Shown here: in pieces, positions 10,293 through 20,911 of the stretch | Numbering within the stretch: position 1 is the first letter of the stretch | How the letters are laid out: every line of letters starts with the position of its first letter | DNA from: Ryuthela nishihirai | Taxonomy: Eukaryota > Arthropoda > Arachnida > Araneae > Heptathelidae | Reading direction: 5' to 3' | Length of the DNA: 64,000 bases | NCBI GenBank assembly: GCA_038380435.1 | Contig: JAWZYU010000001.1 | Location: 10,458,001-10,522,000, forward strand | Position numbers and translations under genes: made by a program | Notes under the pieces: model-generated | Database searches by the model: none | The model's input: only the letters and a program-made list of their open reading frames with translations | Told to the model about the DNA's origin: nothing

Positions 10293-11777
10293 CTACGGAG
10301 GTCCAACCAGACCACGCAGTTTAATTCTCCAAGCATATCTGTCCTGAGCTACATCTGCTGCATCCGGCCACTGCACACCAATTCTAACAAGGTCCTGTTT
10401 GACATTGTCTGCCCACCGCATCCTAGGCCACCCCCTCCTTCTGAGGCCTTTAGGCACACTGTTCATAACCCTATTCGCCAATCTATAATTATCCATACGG
10501 GCAACATGGCCAAACCAGCGGAGTCTCTCTCTGCACAATATGCTGCTTAAAGGAGGTTGCAGACTCCTTTGCCTAACCTCATCATTAGTTACAAAGTTAA
10601 ACCACCTAATACCCAAGATACTGCGTAAGCATCTAGAATCAAAAGCATCTAGTTTCCTGTTATCTTGTTTACACAGCGTCCAAGTTTCACTACCATAACT
10701 AACCCTAGAAAGAACCAAACTATTATACAGTCTAATTTTAGTCTTTAGGTGTATACGCCTATTTCTCCACAATCTCCATAGATTCTTAAAAGTCCCGGCA
10801 GCAATCCCTATTCGTCTGTTAATCTCATGCCGCACATCACCAGTATCAGTTACATAGCTCCCAAGATAATTAAACTGTGACACCTGCTCAAGACTGCAAC
10901 CATTCAGATTAACTGAATCACAGCCTGCCTGACCAATTTTCATCACTTTAGTTTTCTCTCTGTTTATAACCAAACCTACTCTACTACCAGTCTCATCAAC
11001 AGCTCGAAGGAAAGAGTTCATCTCATTAACATCATTTGCCAAAAGGGCTAAATCATCAGCATAATCTAAATCAGAAATTTTCGTATCTCCAGCCCATTTA
11101 AAGCCAAAATCTTTCCCTCGAAGTGAATTTCGCATAACATAATCAACAACCAAACTAAAGAGAAAAGGAGACAAAATGCACCCTTGTCGAACACCAGACG
11201 TAATGCTAAACCAATTGCTACAAGACTTACCAACTCTCACACATGACTCAGTGTTATTATAGAGAGCTTTCATTATGTTAACTAACTTGTCTGTTATACC
11301 ATATGATCTCACAATCAACCACAAATTATGACGATCAACAGAGTCGAAAGCCTTTTTGAAATCAACAAAGCTAGCAACCAAAGGTTTCTGAAACTCTAAA
11401 CATTTCTCAAGAATCTGCCTAAGTGAAAATATCTGATCCACACATCCCCTACCACTTCTGAATCCACATTGCTCATCACGCAATTGCCTGTCAACCAGAT
11501 TCTTAATTCTATTAAGCACAATCATGGAAAGAACTTTACCTGGAACAGAGAGTAGGCTGATACCCCTATAGTTATCACAAGAACTGCGATCACCTTTTTT
11601 GAAAATAGGGATAATAATAGCTCTGGTAAAATCTTTAGGAACCATGCCTTTATCATAAAAGTTATTCAGAATTTCAGTCATCCAAGTGGTAACCAAAACA
11701 TTCCCAGCTCTGAGCATTTCTGTAGTAATTTCATCTACCCCTGGGGATTTATGAAGTTTCAGTTTAGAGATAGCCAA
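10293..11777 (-). CDS. RTE LINE reverse transcriptase (split from its endonuclease by a frameshift)
   Basis: The 494-residue frame shows reverse-transcriptase blocks in order: SPGVDEITTEML (about 14-25), FKKGDRSSCDNYRGISLLSV (58-77), QCGFRSGRGCVDQIF, FVDFKKAFDSVDR, GVRQGCILSP, and the catalytic LDYADDLALL near 240-250. A C-terminal region with GSETWTL and RLRWFGHVARM, usual in RTE-like elements, follows. It performs target-primed reverse transcription of the element's RNA. There is no stop inside. It lacks a natural start because the upstream endonuclease frame is separated only by a 20-bp tandem duplication at 11829-11868. All key residues are present, so the copy is young. Confidence 0.9.
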   Translation of the reverse strand: MAISKLKLHKSPGVDEITTEMLRAGNVLVTTWMTEILNNFYDKGMVPKDFTRAIIIPIFKKGDRSSCDNYRGISLLSVPGKVLSMIVLNRIKNLVDRQLRDEQCGFRSGRGCVDQIFSLRQILEKCLEFQKPLVASFVDFKKAFDSVDRHNLWLIVRSYGITDKLVNIMKALYNNTESCVRVGKSCSNWFSITSGVRQGCILSPFLFSLVVDYVMRNSLRGKDFGFKWAGDTKISDLDYADDLALLANDVNEMNSFLRAVDETGSRVGLVINREKTKVMKIGQAGCDSVNLNGCSLEQVSQFNYLGSYVTDTGDVRHEINRRIGIAAGTFKNLWRLWRNRRIHLKTKIRLYNSLVLSRVSYGSETWTLCKQDNRKLDAFDSRCLRSILGIRWFNFVTNDEVRQRSLQPPLSSILCRERLRWFGHVARMDNYRLANRVMNSVPKGLRRRGWPRMRWADNVKQDLVRIGVQWPDAADVAQDRYAWRIKLRGLVGPP

Positions 11778-11794
11778 ACTAACTTCAGATTGTG

Positions 11795-13174
11795 TTATAG
11801 GGCCAACATTAAAGCTGCCAATGCATCTATCATCATTACAAACAATGGATCATCATTACAAACAATGGGAGTAGAACTAACCACATTGTTTAGAACATCA
11901 CTGAAATGCTCAGCCCACCTAGCCATGAGAGAATCCTCACCTTCTATAACCTTACCTTGTTTATCCTTCAATCCCTGAATGCCTGTTCGTTTTCTACCAC
12001 ATAAAACATTAACTATCTGGTACAGCTCTCTGCTGTTGTGCTGCCTAACTGCTTCCTCAGCTTTGTCAGCCAAGCTATCAAGCCAAAGGTTTTTATCAGT
12101 AGCTAACTGATCCTTTACACATTTATTAAGTTCTTTGTAATGCTTTCTATTAGGACTAGTAGGGTACTGATTAAGGACATTCCTGCAGTTCCTTCTTTCT
12201 GAAATAAGCTCAGTTGCCTTATCACTTAAATAATTCTGCCTCCTCTGCTCCTTTTTTCCTAAAAGAGTACTGTTAGTTTCCAAAAAAGCCTGTTTAAAAT
12301 GGCCCCATTCTTCCTCAACTTCAGTATTAAGCAAACCATGACCGTCATAATGACTAAGTAACCTATCATGGTAAGCTTTAGCTATAACTGGGTCATTCAG
12401 AGCTTCAGTATTAAAGGTAAATTTTTTAACCCTAGCACAACACTTTTTAAGTTTAAGTTGCAAGACACTTTTAACAAGGTAATGGTCAGATCCAATTTCA
12501 GCTCCCCTATATGCCCTGGTATTTCTAACATAACTAGCCCATTTGCTGTTAATTAATATATAATCAATCATATTCCTATGCAGTCCATCAGGTGAAACCC
12601 ATGTGTATTTATGTATGTCGCGGTGTTTGTAATATGTGTTAGTTATTCTGAAACCATTGAGTTTACTTACCTGTAGGAGACGTTGCCCATTGCCATTGCA
12701 GCTACCAATACCAAAAGGGCCTATCACCCCTCCCCACAGATCAGAGTCGGTACCAACTTTGGCATTGAAGTCACCAAGAACAAGGGTAATATCTCCTTTC
12801 TTGACAGAATTCAAAATATCCTGAAGTTGTCTGTAAAACCTATCCTTCTCATCCTCATCAGCATCCTCAGTGGGGGCATAACAGCAGATAACATTCAAGT
12901 TTTTAATGCTTGTCTGAAATTTTGCTGTAAGAAACCTTTCATTAATGCACTCATATCCTAGAAGAGCATCACTAGCATGTCTGCTGAGCAGCAGACCCAC
13001 GCCTTGGTGATGCTTTCCATCCTCCCTCCCTGTAAAGAGAAATTTAAAGTTATTTTTAAGTATCTCACCTTTACCTGTCCATCTGGTCTCTTGCAAGCCT
13101 AGAATATCTAGGTTATAGCGCTGGAATTCCTGCATGAGGACATCAAGAGAATAATCTCTATGTAATGCCCTCAC
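11795..13174 (-). CDS. RTE LINE apurinic-like endonuclease domain
   Basis: The 459-residue frame reads as an exonuclease-endonuclease-phosphatase fold: LDILGLQETRW near 24-34, CCYAPTEDADEDEK near 104-117, LVLGDFNAKVGTDSD near 137-151, MIDYILINSKW and GSDHYLVKSVL near 205-245, and then a linker to the reverse transcriptase. It nicks chromosomal DNA to start integration. The frame opens after a TAA near 13198; the first methionine is at 13174, although the conserved GTWNVRAL stretch starts a few codons earlier. It ends early because of the 20-bp duplication at 11829-11868, after which the reverse transcriptase continues in another frame. Confidence 0.88.
   Translation of the reverse strand: MRALHRDYSLDVLMQEFQRYNLDILGLQETRWTGKGEILKNNFKFLFTGREDGKHHQGVGLLLSRHASDALLGYECINERFLTAKFQTSIKNLNVICCYAPTEDADEDEKDRFYRQLQDILNSVKKGDITLVLGDFNAKVGTDSDLWGGVIGPFGIGSCNGNGQRLLQVSKLNGFRITNTYYKHRDIHKYTWVSPDGLHRNMIDYILINSKWASYVRNTRAYRGAEIGSDHYLVKSVLQLKLKKCCARVKKFTFNTEALNDPVIAKAYHDRLLSHYDGHGLLNTEVEEEWGHFKQAFLETNSTLLGKKEQRRQNYLSDKATELISERRNCRNVLNQYPTSPNRKHYKELNKCVKDQLATDKNLWLDSLADKAEEAVRQHNSRELYQIVNVLCGRKRTGIQGLKDKQGKVIEGEDSLMARWAEHFSDVLNNVVSSTPIVCNDDPLFVMMIDALAALMLAL
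11829..11868. repeat. 20-bp tandem duplication breaking the LINE frame
   Basis: ATCATCATTACAAACAATGG occurs twice head to tail. Twenty is not a multiple of three, so the duplication shifts the frame exactly between the endonuclease and reverse-transcriptase parts. It is the only break I see between them. Confidence 0.92.
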
Positions 13175-13482
13175 GTTCCACGTTCCTGCAGAGAGAAAAT
13201 GATTAGTAGGATTTTTAAAGAATTAGGTTTATTGAGATTGGTAGGGCCAACAATATCAAACAGCCCCCTGATCGCAGGCATGGGGCAAAGACCCGTTCCT
13301 CCTCCGCTAAAGGCTGAAGTCACCGATGCTGGTAGGAACTTCAGGCACCACCTTTTCAAGTGGACTTTTTCAAGAGCCACATGGCCTGCCTGAGACGCAT
13401 TACTCCAGTTTAGGCTTGACGATGCCCAACTAGCTAAGTAAGGTTCAGGTACCTGCGATGGCCTCTGATTAGGATTATCCAC
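13171..13482 (-). CDS. Short 5' frame of the RTE LINE, function unknown
   Basis: A 103-residue frame just upstream of, and overlapping by four bases, the first methionine of the endonuclease. It is proline-, serine- and glycine-rich without a recognisable domain. Some RTE-type LINEs carry a small first frame here, so it may be such a leader, or it may be an untranslated region that is open by chance. Confidence 0.3.
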   Translation of the reverse strand: MDNPNQRPSQVPEPYLASWASSSLNWSNASQAGHVALEKVHLKRWCLKFLPASVTSAFSGGGTGLCPMPAIRGLFDIVGPTNLNKPNSLKILLIIFSLQERGT

Positions 13483-13929
13483 CAGCTGATATAAGGTATC
13501 CCATGCCTCTGTTCACTTAGAGCTGGCAACCCAGAAGCAAACAGAAAACACAGCGGCGGACTCTCCCTCAACAGAGGCCCACCAGTGCAGCAAGTCCAGG
13601 ATCAATAATCAAGCTCAAATCCATAAACAAGTCCAGTCTAGTAGGTATAAATGGTCAGCACCAGGACCCTGTGAAGTTGACCACTCCTCAGCAGGGTTGA
13701 AAAAAAAGAAAAAAGTGGCCGTAGATGACCAGATCAGTAGGCCATACTGAACTGGCAGCCCTCCCCTTCCGTTCCCTTCCAAAAGAGAATATCTCTTTTG
13801 AAAGGTACTAACGGCCTGCACCACGAGAAGGCGGGGTCGGACATTAGGTGCTAGACCTGGCCGGTTCTGTGCATCATCACTAGGGATTGGTACACAGCTC
13901 TCCTTCCAGTTTACGCCTAGCTACCATTT

Positions 13930-15565
13930 ACAGGCACTATAGTTAAATTTTTACAAAATGTTGGAAAATATCCAGAATGTAAAAATGAATTATAGAGATG
14001 ACATAAAATAGCTAAAATATTATTTTTAATTTGTTTAATTATCTCCACAGACATGAAATCTGCTCCCGTCGCCTTTCTTCTTTTGCAAATAAGAAATTAC
14101 TTCATTAATTTCATATTCTGTTAAGAAATCTATGAAAACCGAATTCAATGAAACAAATATCTCATCCTTTTTCTGCTTAATGGATTTTGCAATTTCCGTT
14201 ACGAAGTTTTTTATTATTTCCATAAAATAATTATTAAACGTTTGAGCTAATAGAATCGGATTTTCATTAGAAGAATACAAAGTATTATTTATTTTTATTT
14301 CTGCTGGATATATTTGCATATGTTGTTTCCTTCCATATAATTCATTTATTACATTCCAGCGCTGCTGTACATTGTCATGTTTGTCTAATAATCTTTTGGT
14401 GAAACAATTTGACTTTGCTTCTCTGATTAATTTTAATAGTAAATTTTGATACTGTTTAAAAAAAATTATATAAATCAGTATTTAATGGTTGAATTTTTCG
14501 TAATTTGTACAAATTATTTCGTTTTTTAATATATTGTATAAGTCCATCCGTCATCCAAGGTTTCAATTCATTTGATTTCCATTTTAATTGTATAGTGTAT
14601 TTTGATTTTTCAATTAATATTTGTAATTGTAATGAAAACATTTCGAAAGATTTATTGATATCTTTTTCCATTTCAATTTCATTCCAGTCTTTGTCCTTCA
14701 AAAATTTCTTTAGTTTTATAATATTTGTCTTACGTATTTCTTCTAAACTTTCTATACTTTTGTTCATTTCAGACTGAATGTTTAATCCTATGAAATAATG
14801 ATCAGTAATGTGTAGCTTAATGATATAAGTATTTACATTATTTACAGCAATACTTCTTATAAATACATGATCAAGACACATCTTTGATTCCTCCCTAGTA
14901 ATCTCATGACACTGCGTAAAACCATTTGACAGAATTACTCTGAAATATTCATGTTTAATACTATCATTACCTAAAATTTACCTAAAAATTACCTTAAGCC
15001 AATATTAATATCTCCTAATAATATAACATTATTATTATTAACAGTTTCTAATTTATTTTCGAATTCATTAATAAAATGCTGTTTAGTGTGTGAATGTAAT
15101 GTATAAAATGCCATTAAAATAAAAACTAAATGATTAAGTTTAAATTTAATTTCCAGCATATCAGCACTAAAAAAATTTGCATTAATTTCATGTAATGTAA
15201 TATGTTATAGGAGAAAATTAATTAGCCCTCTAGATCTCATTTGATTCTAACAATTATGATAAATTTCATAACAAGGTATCAAATATAATTGTAATTCATC
15301 ATCAGATATCCAAATTTCTGTTTGGACTATTATTTCAGGGTTAAAATCTACTAGGTTTAAACAGAGCAAAAAAAGGTAAAAAAATTCTCATACTTCTTAT
15401 ATTACCCATTATTAATTGCAATCCTCCACCCCAATAACATAATTCTCTTACATAAACATTCTCTATTTTATGAAATTTATACCTATGATCTGAAATATCA
15501 GTATTGAGATCAAGATGCATGTCCATATTTAAACTGAAAATTTGATTAGTAATATTATTACTCAT
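13930..15565 (-). pseudogene. CR1/Jockey-type LINE endonuclease and start of reverse transcriptase (degraded)
   Basis: This is the upstream half of the LINE interrupted by the RTE element. Frames at 15341-15565 (with a YWGGGLQLI stretch), 14456-14881 (CLDHVFIR then ITDHYFIGLNIQ, the end of the endonuclease domain) and 14035-14319 (AQTFNNYFMEIIKN, then the KKKGDGS stretch that opens the reverse-transcriptase domain) are collinear on the minus strand. They are separated by stops and frameshifts. The protein would nick DNA and prime reverse transcription. The copy is old and dead. Confidence 0.75.
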
Positions 15566-15579
15566 TAAAGTTTACTTAA

Positions 15580-15895
15580 ATATTATAATTTTCAGTATTA
15601 ACCATTTAATAAATTTAAACCATCAACATTTCTAATTCTAAATATTCTTGTCCTTTCAGTTTGGCGAATATAGAGGTTAGAATCTTTAACGCATACATAT
15701 TTATATCTCTTTTCTCTCTGTATTTTCTTCATTCATAAAGTAACTGTTTGTTATTATGCATTAAATGTTCATTTAAAAACACTCTGCTGTCTCGTAAGGA
15801 ATGGTGCATTTCTTTGGCATATAAATTCTTCTTTGCTTTCCAACAATTTATCCAATTTTCTTTAATTTGTCTGGAGGTTAGTTGAGCAATAATGG
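15580..15895 (-). pseudogene. LINE ORF1 C-terminal part, baculovirus FP25K-like domain
   Basis: Piecewise minus-strand translation gives SRQIKENWINCWKAKKNLYA, then SLRDSRVFLNEHLMHNNKQL and, after a stop, KRYKYVCVKDSNLYIRQTE. This order (KxxW, INEHL-type stretch, YKYVWV-type stretch) is typical of the FP25K-like C-terminus found in ORF1 proteins of arthropod CR1/Jockey-type LINEs. An LTR begins at 15896 and cuts it. A better preserved relative is at 39740-40772. Confidence 0.6.
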
Positions 15896-16518
15896 TGTGA
15901 TGGTCCACCCCTTCACTTTTTCTTTTCCTGAACCAGTTTCTCTTTATTTACGTTTTATTTATCATTTTGGGGATTATTGTTTCATTTGACCTGATCGCAA
16001 TTCTACTGTAACTTCCGAGTTTTGATTGTCAGTCGCTAATGCGCATGTGCAGAACACGACCTATCTTGCATCATAGCTAGCGCGATAGTCAGATTATGCA
16101 AAGGTTTTCTGTTGTGCAATAGACACGTGTCTGATTTGTACACCGCATGTTATAACTAAGTGACATTGAGTTAGAAGTGGAAGTTGAGTAGTGAATTGGT
16201 ATTGTCAGTAGATTGTTAGGAGCAGCTGAAGTATGTTGACGTAGTATGTGGAATATGTTGAATCAGTATGTGTAGATAGAAGGAGTGGTTAGTAGAGATT
16301 TAAATAGATGTGAGTTGTTAGTACTCCAACTTTTGCATTCTTCTATTGAATTTAGTGAGTCTTTGAATTTTTTGGAAATAAACTTTGTTTTAGAAACTTT
16401 TGAATTTTTTCTAGTTTTCTCTTGAGCAACGTTAATTGATTTTGGATTAGATTAAACTTTAATTAAACTTGACAATCATTTTTGAATTTTTTACTCAATA
16501 AGTAAAGCTATAGATATA

Positions 16519-17175
16519 CAGTACTGTGCAAATTAGTTGGGACAATAGGAAAATACAGTAACAAAGACACAACTAAAATATTCATTTGTTTAATAGTGTA
16601 CCTACTAGTGAATGTGACTCCCTCCCTTAGCTTTAATTACTTCTTTCACCCTCTCAACCATTGATGCCACTAGCTTTCCACACATCTCCTTCACTTCAGG
16701 GTCGTGGTACCACACTTTCATGACACTTTCTATCATTTTGGTTTTCGTCATGCAATCCATCTTAGATATGTGCGCTTTAATAATGGCCCACAAATTTTCA
16801 ATGGGGTTTAGATCGGGTGAATTTCCTGGCCACTCCAATATCAAATGTTGCTGGGTAAAGAAGCTCTTAGCAAGCTTCGAATTGTGGCATGGAGCCAGAT
16901 CCTGTTGAAATATTCCATCGCCGTTAGGAAACAGCTTCTGCAGTGTTGGGACCATTTTCGCCTCCAGAACGCCTATGTACTTTTTGCTGTCCATCATTCC
17001 TTCAATGGGGTGAAGCGCCTGTGGCCCGGAAGCTGTGAAACATCCACAAACCATGACCTTGGGTAGTTGTTTGGGGGATTGCTGGATGTGGCCGGATCGA
17101 AGAGCTTGCCACATCCAGCAATCCCAAATCGCGAATTTCCAAATTCGCTTGTCCCAACTAATTCGCACAATACTG
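16519..17175 (-). mobile_element. Tc1/mariner deletion derivative
   Basis: Terminal inverted repeats of about 28 bp (CAGTACTGTGCAAATTAGTT at the left, its near reverse complement at the right, two mismatches) are flanked by TA on both sides (16517-16518 and 17176-17177). At 657 bp it is about half the length of an autonomous Tc1 element. The missing part is the 5' half of the transposase. A perfect 18-bp inverted repeat (17075-17092 and 17108-17125) sits at the deleted end. Confidence 0.92.
16605..17130 (-). pseudogene. Tc1-type transposase, C-terminal half
   Basis: The minus-strand frame retains PKVMVCGCFTASGPQ, then the second catalytic aspartate in IFQQDLAPCH and the third acidic residue in SPDLNPIENLW, the DDE catalytic core of Tc1 transposases. 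A typical C-terminal helix region follows. The DNA-binding half and the first catalytic aspartate are gone. The frame runs past the inverted repeat into LTR sequence (to 17252), which is not part of the transposase. It cannot be active. Confidence 0.88.
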
Positions 17176-17728
17176 TACAAAACGAATCCTATTTCAACTT
17201 TATTTGGCAAGTTAATATTGCATGGCACCCGAGAAGTTAACCGTAATGACATCTGGCAACAAATAGTACAAACCCGCCCCCCACCCTAATTATTGAGAGC
17301 CAATAAAGAAAGTGGCACACTGAGAACAGGGATTGTATATATATATATGTATAAATTGTATATGCTATTTATCGTGATTGTCAAAGTTATCAATTTTTGA
17401 GCTCATTAGTTATTTCTACTAATATAGATTTAACGGCAGCTTAAGCTAAAATTTTTGTTGAGAAGGAGTTTAACTTTTGTATATTAGTCAAGATACTGAA
17501 GTTTCAGTGCAGTTATTGCTGATAGTTAAGATATTTATTGTAAGTATAAAAAGATTAGAAGTATCCGGACACACACACACGATAAATAAACATTTTGATA
17601 AGCAAGTTTATTTGCAAGCTTAGTATAGCTTTAGTACTGTATTGTTGTATAGCAGTACCTTTGAGTGCTGCTCAAGATAAAAAAGTTTCAAAATTTCCAA
17701 AATTCAAAATTTTGTCAGACTGCTAAAC

Positions 17729-18774
17729 ATGTCTGCTAGTAATATGGCCGATTCCGCCATAGTGACTCCCGTCTTAGAAAAAGTAACAGATGAGTTACAG
17801 GATGTGATGAAAGTAGCAAAAGTGTTAATGAATCTCCTTAAAGAGCTTCGGGAGAAAAGGGGAACGACAACAATTCCTAAATTTGCTGACAATTTGATCA
17901 AAATTGATGATTGACAATTTGAATGAAAAAAATTGATAACTTTTATATTTATTACGCGAGTTCACGATCATATAAACTTTGAACGTAAGGTTCCATTTTT
18001 TGTTCCGTTTTTTTTCGTCCTCAACGACGAGTTGTCAACCAATTTATTGACCGTATTCCTTATGTTAATTGGCCTTTACTCGAAATAAGGTTCGAAGGTT
18101 CGAAACGTCCGTCATCGTGGACATTTGTCAAGTCCATGGAAGAGCATTTCTGTTTACATGAAGTGCCAGGCAACAAAAAGGTGGTTTTAACAGTATCTTC
18201 CTTTATTGGATGTGATAAGCAATGTTGGAATAACGTAGGATGTCGTCATGGAATAGAGTTTTGGGAAGATTTTAAAAGCAAACTCTTGGAAATCTATCCA
18301 GCTTATAATGATTTCACACAGTTAGCTACAGAACTATTTTCACGAAGACAAAGGGCAGTAGATGATATCGAAAAATTCATGTGGGGTACAGTAGAGTTAT
18401 ACCAGCTATACGATGCTGATGCCGCCGAAATTGACATTATAAACTGCATATTGTCCCAATTACTTTTGTCCATACCAGAATTTTTAGAAGTACGAAATGT
18501 AAATTCAATTTCAACTTTAGTCAAATTAGCTCAGCAGTACACCGCAAGAAGAGAATCTGCAAAAACGGCATTAAATCAACAATGGATGCAATCCTCGCGA
18601 AAGCAGCGCTATCAGATTGAGTCTCGCAAAATGACTCCAGCACGACGGGAAGTTACACGGTCCCGACAATCTGCGCCGAACCGTAACCTTCGAGACTCAA
18701 GGCCTTTGCAGTCTAAACCTGACGTCACATCCTGTGGACCCACAGTGCATCCTGCGCACGTAGTTTTATCGTAG
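17729..18774 (+). pseudogene. Gag of an old gypsy-like element (degraded copy)
   Basis: Two frames, 17729-17914 and 18136-18774, are collinear with the gag gene at 27623-28738 of the young element. They share MADSAIVTP, REKRGTTTIPKFADN, SMEEHFCLHEVP and the QYTARRESA stretch. A frame-breaking segment between them (about 17915-18135) contains degraded gag sequence, and the zinc-knuckle end is missing. The 5' untranslated region 17290-17728 also matches 27190-27622. Gag would form the particle that carries the element's RNA. No pol gene follows. Confidence 0.85.
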
Positions 18775-19773
18775 CAAATCGTAGCAAATCGAGCATTTAC
18801 TTTTTTTTATAAGATCGGGAGGGCATTTTTGTGTAGCACTGTGCTCAAAAACTGATTGACATGGTATTATTATATGGTTATATGTATATTAGAGTAATAT
18901 TTCTATGGCAAACCTTAAAATAGGGAAGACGTTGAAACTAAAATAGATCTTGATTTGTAATTGTGCTAAATTGATGACTCAAAATATAATAATCGTTTAA
19001 CGTTCTCTGAACATCTAGAACGACATATAAATTACCAGGGGCGTCATAATCGGTTGTACTTATAATTACAATGACACAATATGTTTAACCCTTTAACTAC
19101 CACAGGCCTTGGAAAACGTAGTACCTCAGAATACCAAACCGGCCGAGTTTTGAAATGGACTCTTCTTAGTTTGTCGTCCCGCCTTCCTTCACCCGAAGGG
19201 AGAACGGAGTTAACCGCAGCCGAGCCAGGCAGAGCTCCCCTCCACTCCGTAAATTGCCTCTCATTAAGCTGAGCATCCCTTCACCTCGAAACCCAAATGG
19301 TCATGAGCTACATACACCCATTGAACACGAGATATCAGACTCCTGATATCTACACGAGATATCTACTCCTTTCCCAAAACGTTTTTTAAAACGCATGCTT
19401 GTTTGTTGATTTTTGAAGAGTTTTTTCATTATTATTTTTTAATAATGACTTTTAAAAGCTATTTAAACTTGATTTTCTACTTAAAAACTGGCATAAGATT
19501 GTAATTACTTGGATTACATCTTTTACATAAAATAGATGTCATAATTTGAAATTTTTCAAAGAAAAAAGTTTCCAATGTTTCCATTTTTTTGGATTCTGAT
19601 GTCAGTTTTCTAACACCCAGCAAAGAGAAAGTTGTTATAAATAGTCGAATGTATGATGAAAAAAATTAAAGAAAGATTATTAAAATAGAGGACCAAAAAT
19701 AGAAAGCAGTAAGAGTGCTGAATTGATTTTTAAAGAATATATTTTAATACAATTGTAGACAGTACTCTGTACA
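18775..19773. other. AT-rich sequence with a GC-rich island near 19086-19280
   Basis: No coding region is recognisable. The GC-rich stretch near 19090-19270 weakly resembles, in reverse complement, the stretch near 38430-38600; both contain an AAAGGGTTA-like end and runs of GGCCG. It may be a diverged repeat family. Short GATATC repeats lie at 19330-19370. Confidence 0.35.
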
Positions 19774-20014
19774 CAGGGGTAAGCAATTGTTTTGGCTCGG
19801 GGGCCACTTTGTGGAAGCGGAGGTTAGCGGAGGGCCGCACCTTTTAAAATTATTACATTCATTAGTTAACTTTGCATTTCAGAAAAGGTATAAATTGTAC
19901 CATAAAAATCAATAAATATAAATTAAATAAAATAGTGGCAGTTTTATTCAATTTATTTATTGTGCTAATTTCATATCATCTATAGTTGCAAGCACATTTA
20001 ATTTTAGAATCAGT

Positions 20015-20278
20015 TTAATGAGACAAATGTACCTTATCACACTTTTCTACAATTTTTTTGAAATCAGCAGTGAGATTGCTTGTTGAGATTCTCATCACAG
20101 TCTGCAAGTTAATGTCTGTCAAAGAGCATCTATATTTACTCTTGTTGATCTTCAAGCAAGAAAAACTTTGCTCACAAATATATGTAGACCCAAATATAGA
20201 GAACATTTTCCCAGCAAATTTCTTCATACATGAAAATTTTTCAGCAGACAAAGATTTGTAAAAGTCAACTAATGTCAC
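20015..20278 (-). pseudogene. hAT transposase C-terminal dimerisation region
   Basis: An 87-residue frame contains FGSTYICEQSFSCLKINKSK and SLTDINLQTVMRISTSNL, the C-terminal hAT signature that mediates dimerisation. It is preceded by the join to the N-terminal fragment. A 35-bp piece of its 3' end (20024-20058) recurs at 23759-23793. Confidence 0.85.
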
Positions 20279-20663
20279 AGCTTAATAAATACTGCTTAAT
20301 AAACTCGCCATCCGAAAAAGGCTTGTTGCGTTTAGCAAGGTTGTAGGCTATCATGAAACTTGTTTCTGTAGCGCTATTTTGAAGTGTTGATTGCTTTGTA
20401 AATAATGTTTGTTGCTTCTTCAGCCTTTTCACACACTCCGCAGCTTTTATTTTGCGTTCTTCCTTGGAAAGTCTGCAGCCAAATTCGCCATGTTTTGTTT
20501 CGGAATGTCGTTTCAGATTGTACTCCTTAAATACGGCTATCGTTTCGTGACACAATAAACACACTGCTTTATTCCCTGTATTACCAAAGAAATATTTGTT
20601 TGTCCATTCTTCATTAAACACACGACATTCATCACCGATTTTACGTTTTTTCGGAGGGTTCAT
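20265..20663 (-). pseudogene. hAT transposase N-terminal part, BED-like zinc finger
   Basis: A 132-residue frame begins MNPPKKRKIGDECRVFNEEW. It carries the zinc-finger pattern CLLCHETIAVFKEYNLKRH...H, as in the GTF2IRD2-like/ZBED-type hAT transposases of animals, then SKEERKIKAAECVKRLKKQQ. The frame ends shortly before the C-terminal fragment at 20015-20278, which overlaps it by 14 bases. About 400 central residues, with the RNase-H-like catalytic core, are absent. It could still bind terminal repeats but cannot catalyse transposition. Confidence 0.85.
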
Positions 20664-20911
20664 GGTTTTACTAAAGTTGGAAATTTATATATTTACTGTT
20701 GCAAAGACAAAATGGTAATTAACCAGATCAACCGGAAAAGCACTGCGCATGCGTATTGATGTGGCCGTCCTAGTGGAAAATACGAGACGAATCTTCCGCG
20801 TACGGGAAGGAAATCTCGGTTCAAGGCGGATTTTTCTGACTGTCTTGGCGGGCCACAAAAAACTCTTAGCTGGCCACATGTGGCCCGCGGGCCGCTATTT
20901 GCCCACCCCTG

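Larger units (their letters stand above)
10254..13929 (-). mobile_element. Nearly full-length RTE-type LINE
   Basis: A 3676-bp minus-strand element flanked by ACAGG on both sides (10249-10253 and 13930-13934), a 5-bp target duplication. It ends at its 3' side in a (TGA)n tail (plus strand ATCATCATC... at 10255-10276), typical of RTE elements. It encodes an endonuclease (11795-13174) and a reverse transcriptase (10293-11777) and carries a GC-richer 5' region to 13929. It splits the older CR1/Jockey LINE: the VP-YKDG stretch of that element's reverse transcriptase is cut exactly here. Confidence 0.9.
15896..17285 (+). mobile_element. Old LTR of the gypsy-like family, split by a Tc1/mariner element
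   Basis: It starts TGTGATGGTCCACCCC, as in the solo LTR at 7637-8406, and follows that sequence (TATCATTTTGGGGATT, GGAAATAAACTTTG, TTGAGCAACG) to about 16517. The Tc1/mariner element 16519-17175 then intervenes, and LTR sequence resumes (CCTATTTCAACTTTATTTGG). The 3' boundary is uncertain, roughly 17230-17290. It is followed by a primer-site-like AGTGGCAC...GAACAGGG near 17314-17333. Confidence 0.75.
19774..20911 (-). mobile_element. hAT element, internally deleted
   Basis: The ends are CAGGGGTAAGCAATTG at the left and, in reverse complement, CAGGGGTGGGCAAATAG at the right, followed by a GGCC-rich subterminal region on both sides. This is a hAT-type terminal repeat. The element is 1138 bp with the two ends of a transposase gene and no middle. 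The flanking 8 bases (TCTGTACA and CTCTAACA) do not form a clear target duplication. Confidence 0.85.

Noticed and set aside
11751..12961. Plus-strand frames inside the RTE LINE
   Set aside because: They are shadows of the well-supported endonuclease and reverse transcriptase on the minus strand.
17340..17350. AT dinucleotide run as a regulatory element
   Set aside because: A short TATATATATA microsatellite in a dead retroelement leader, with nothing to support a promoter.
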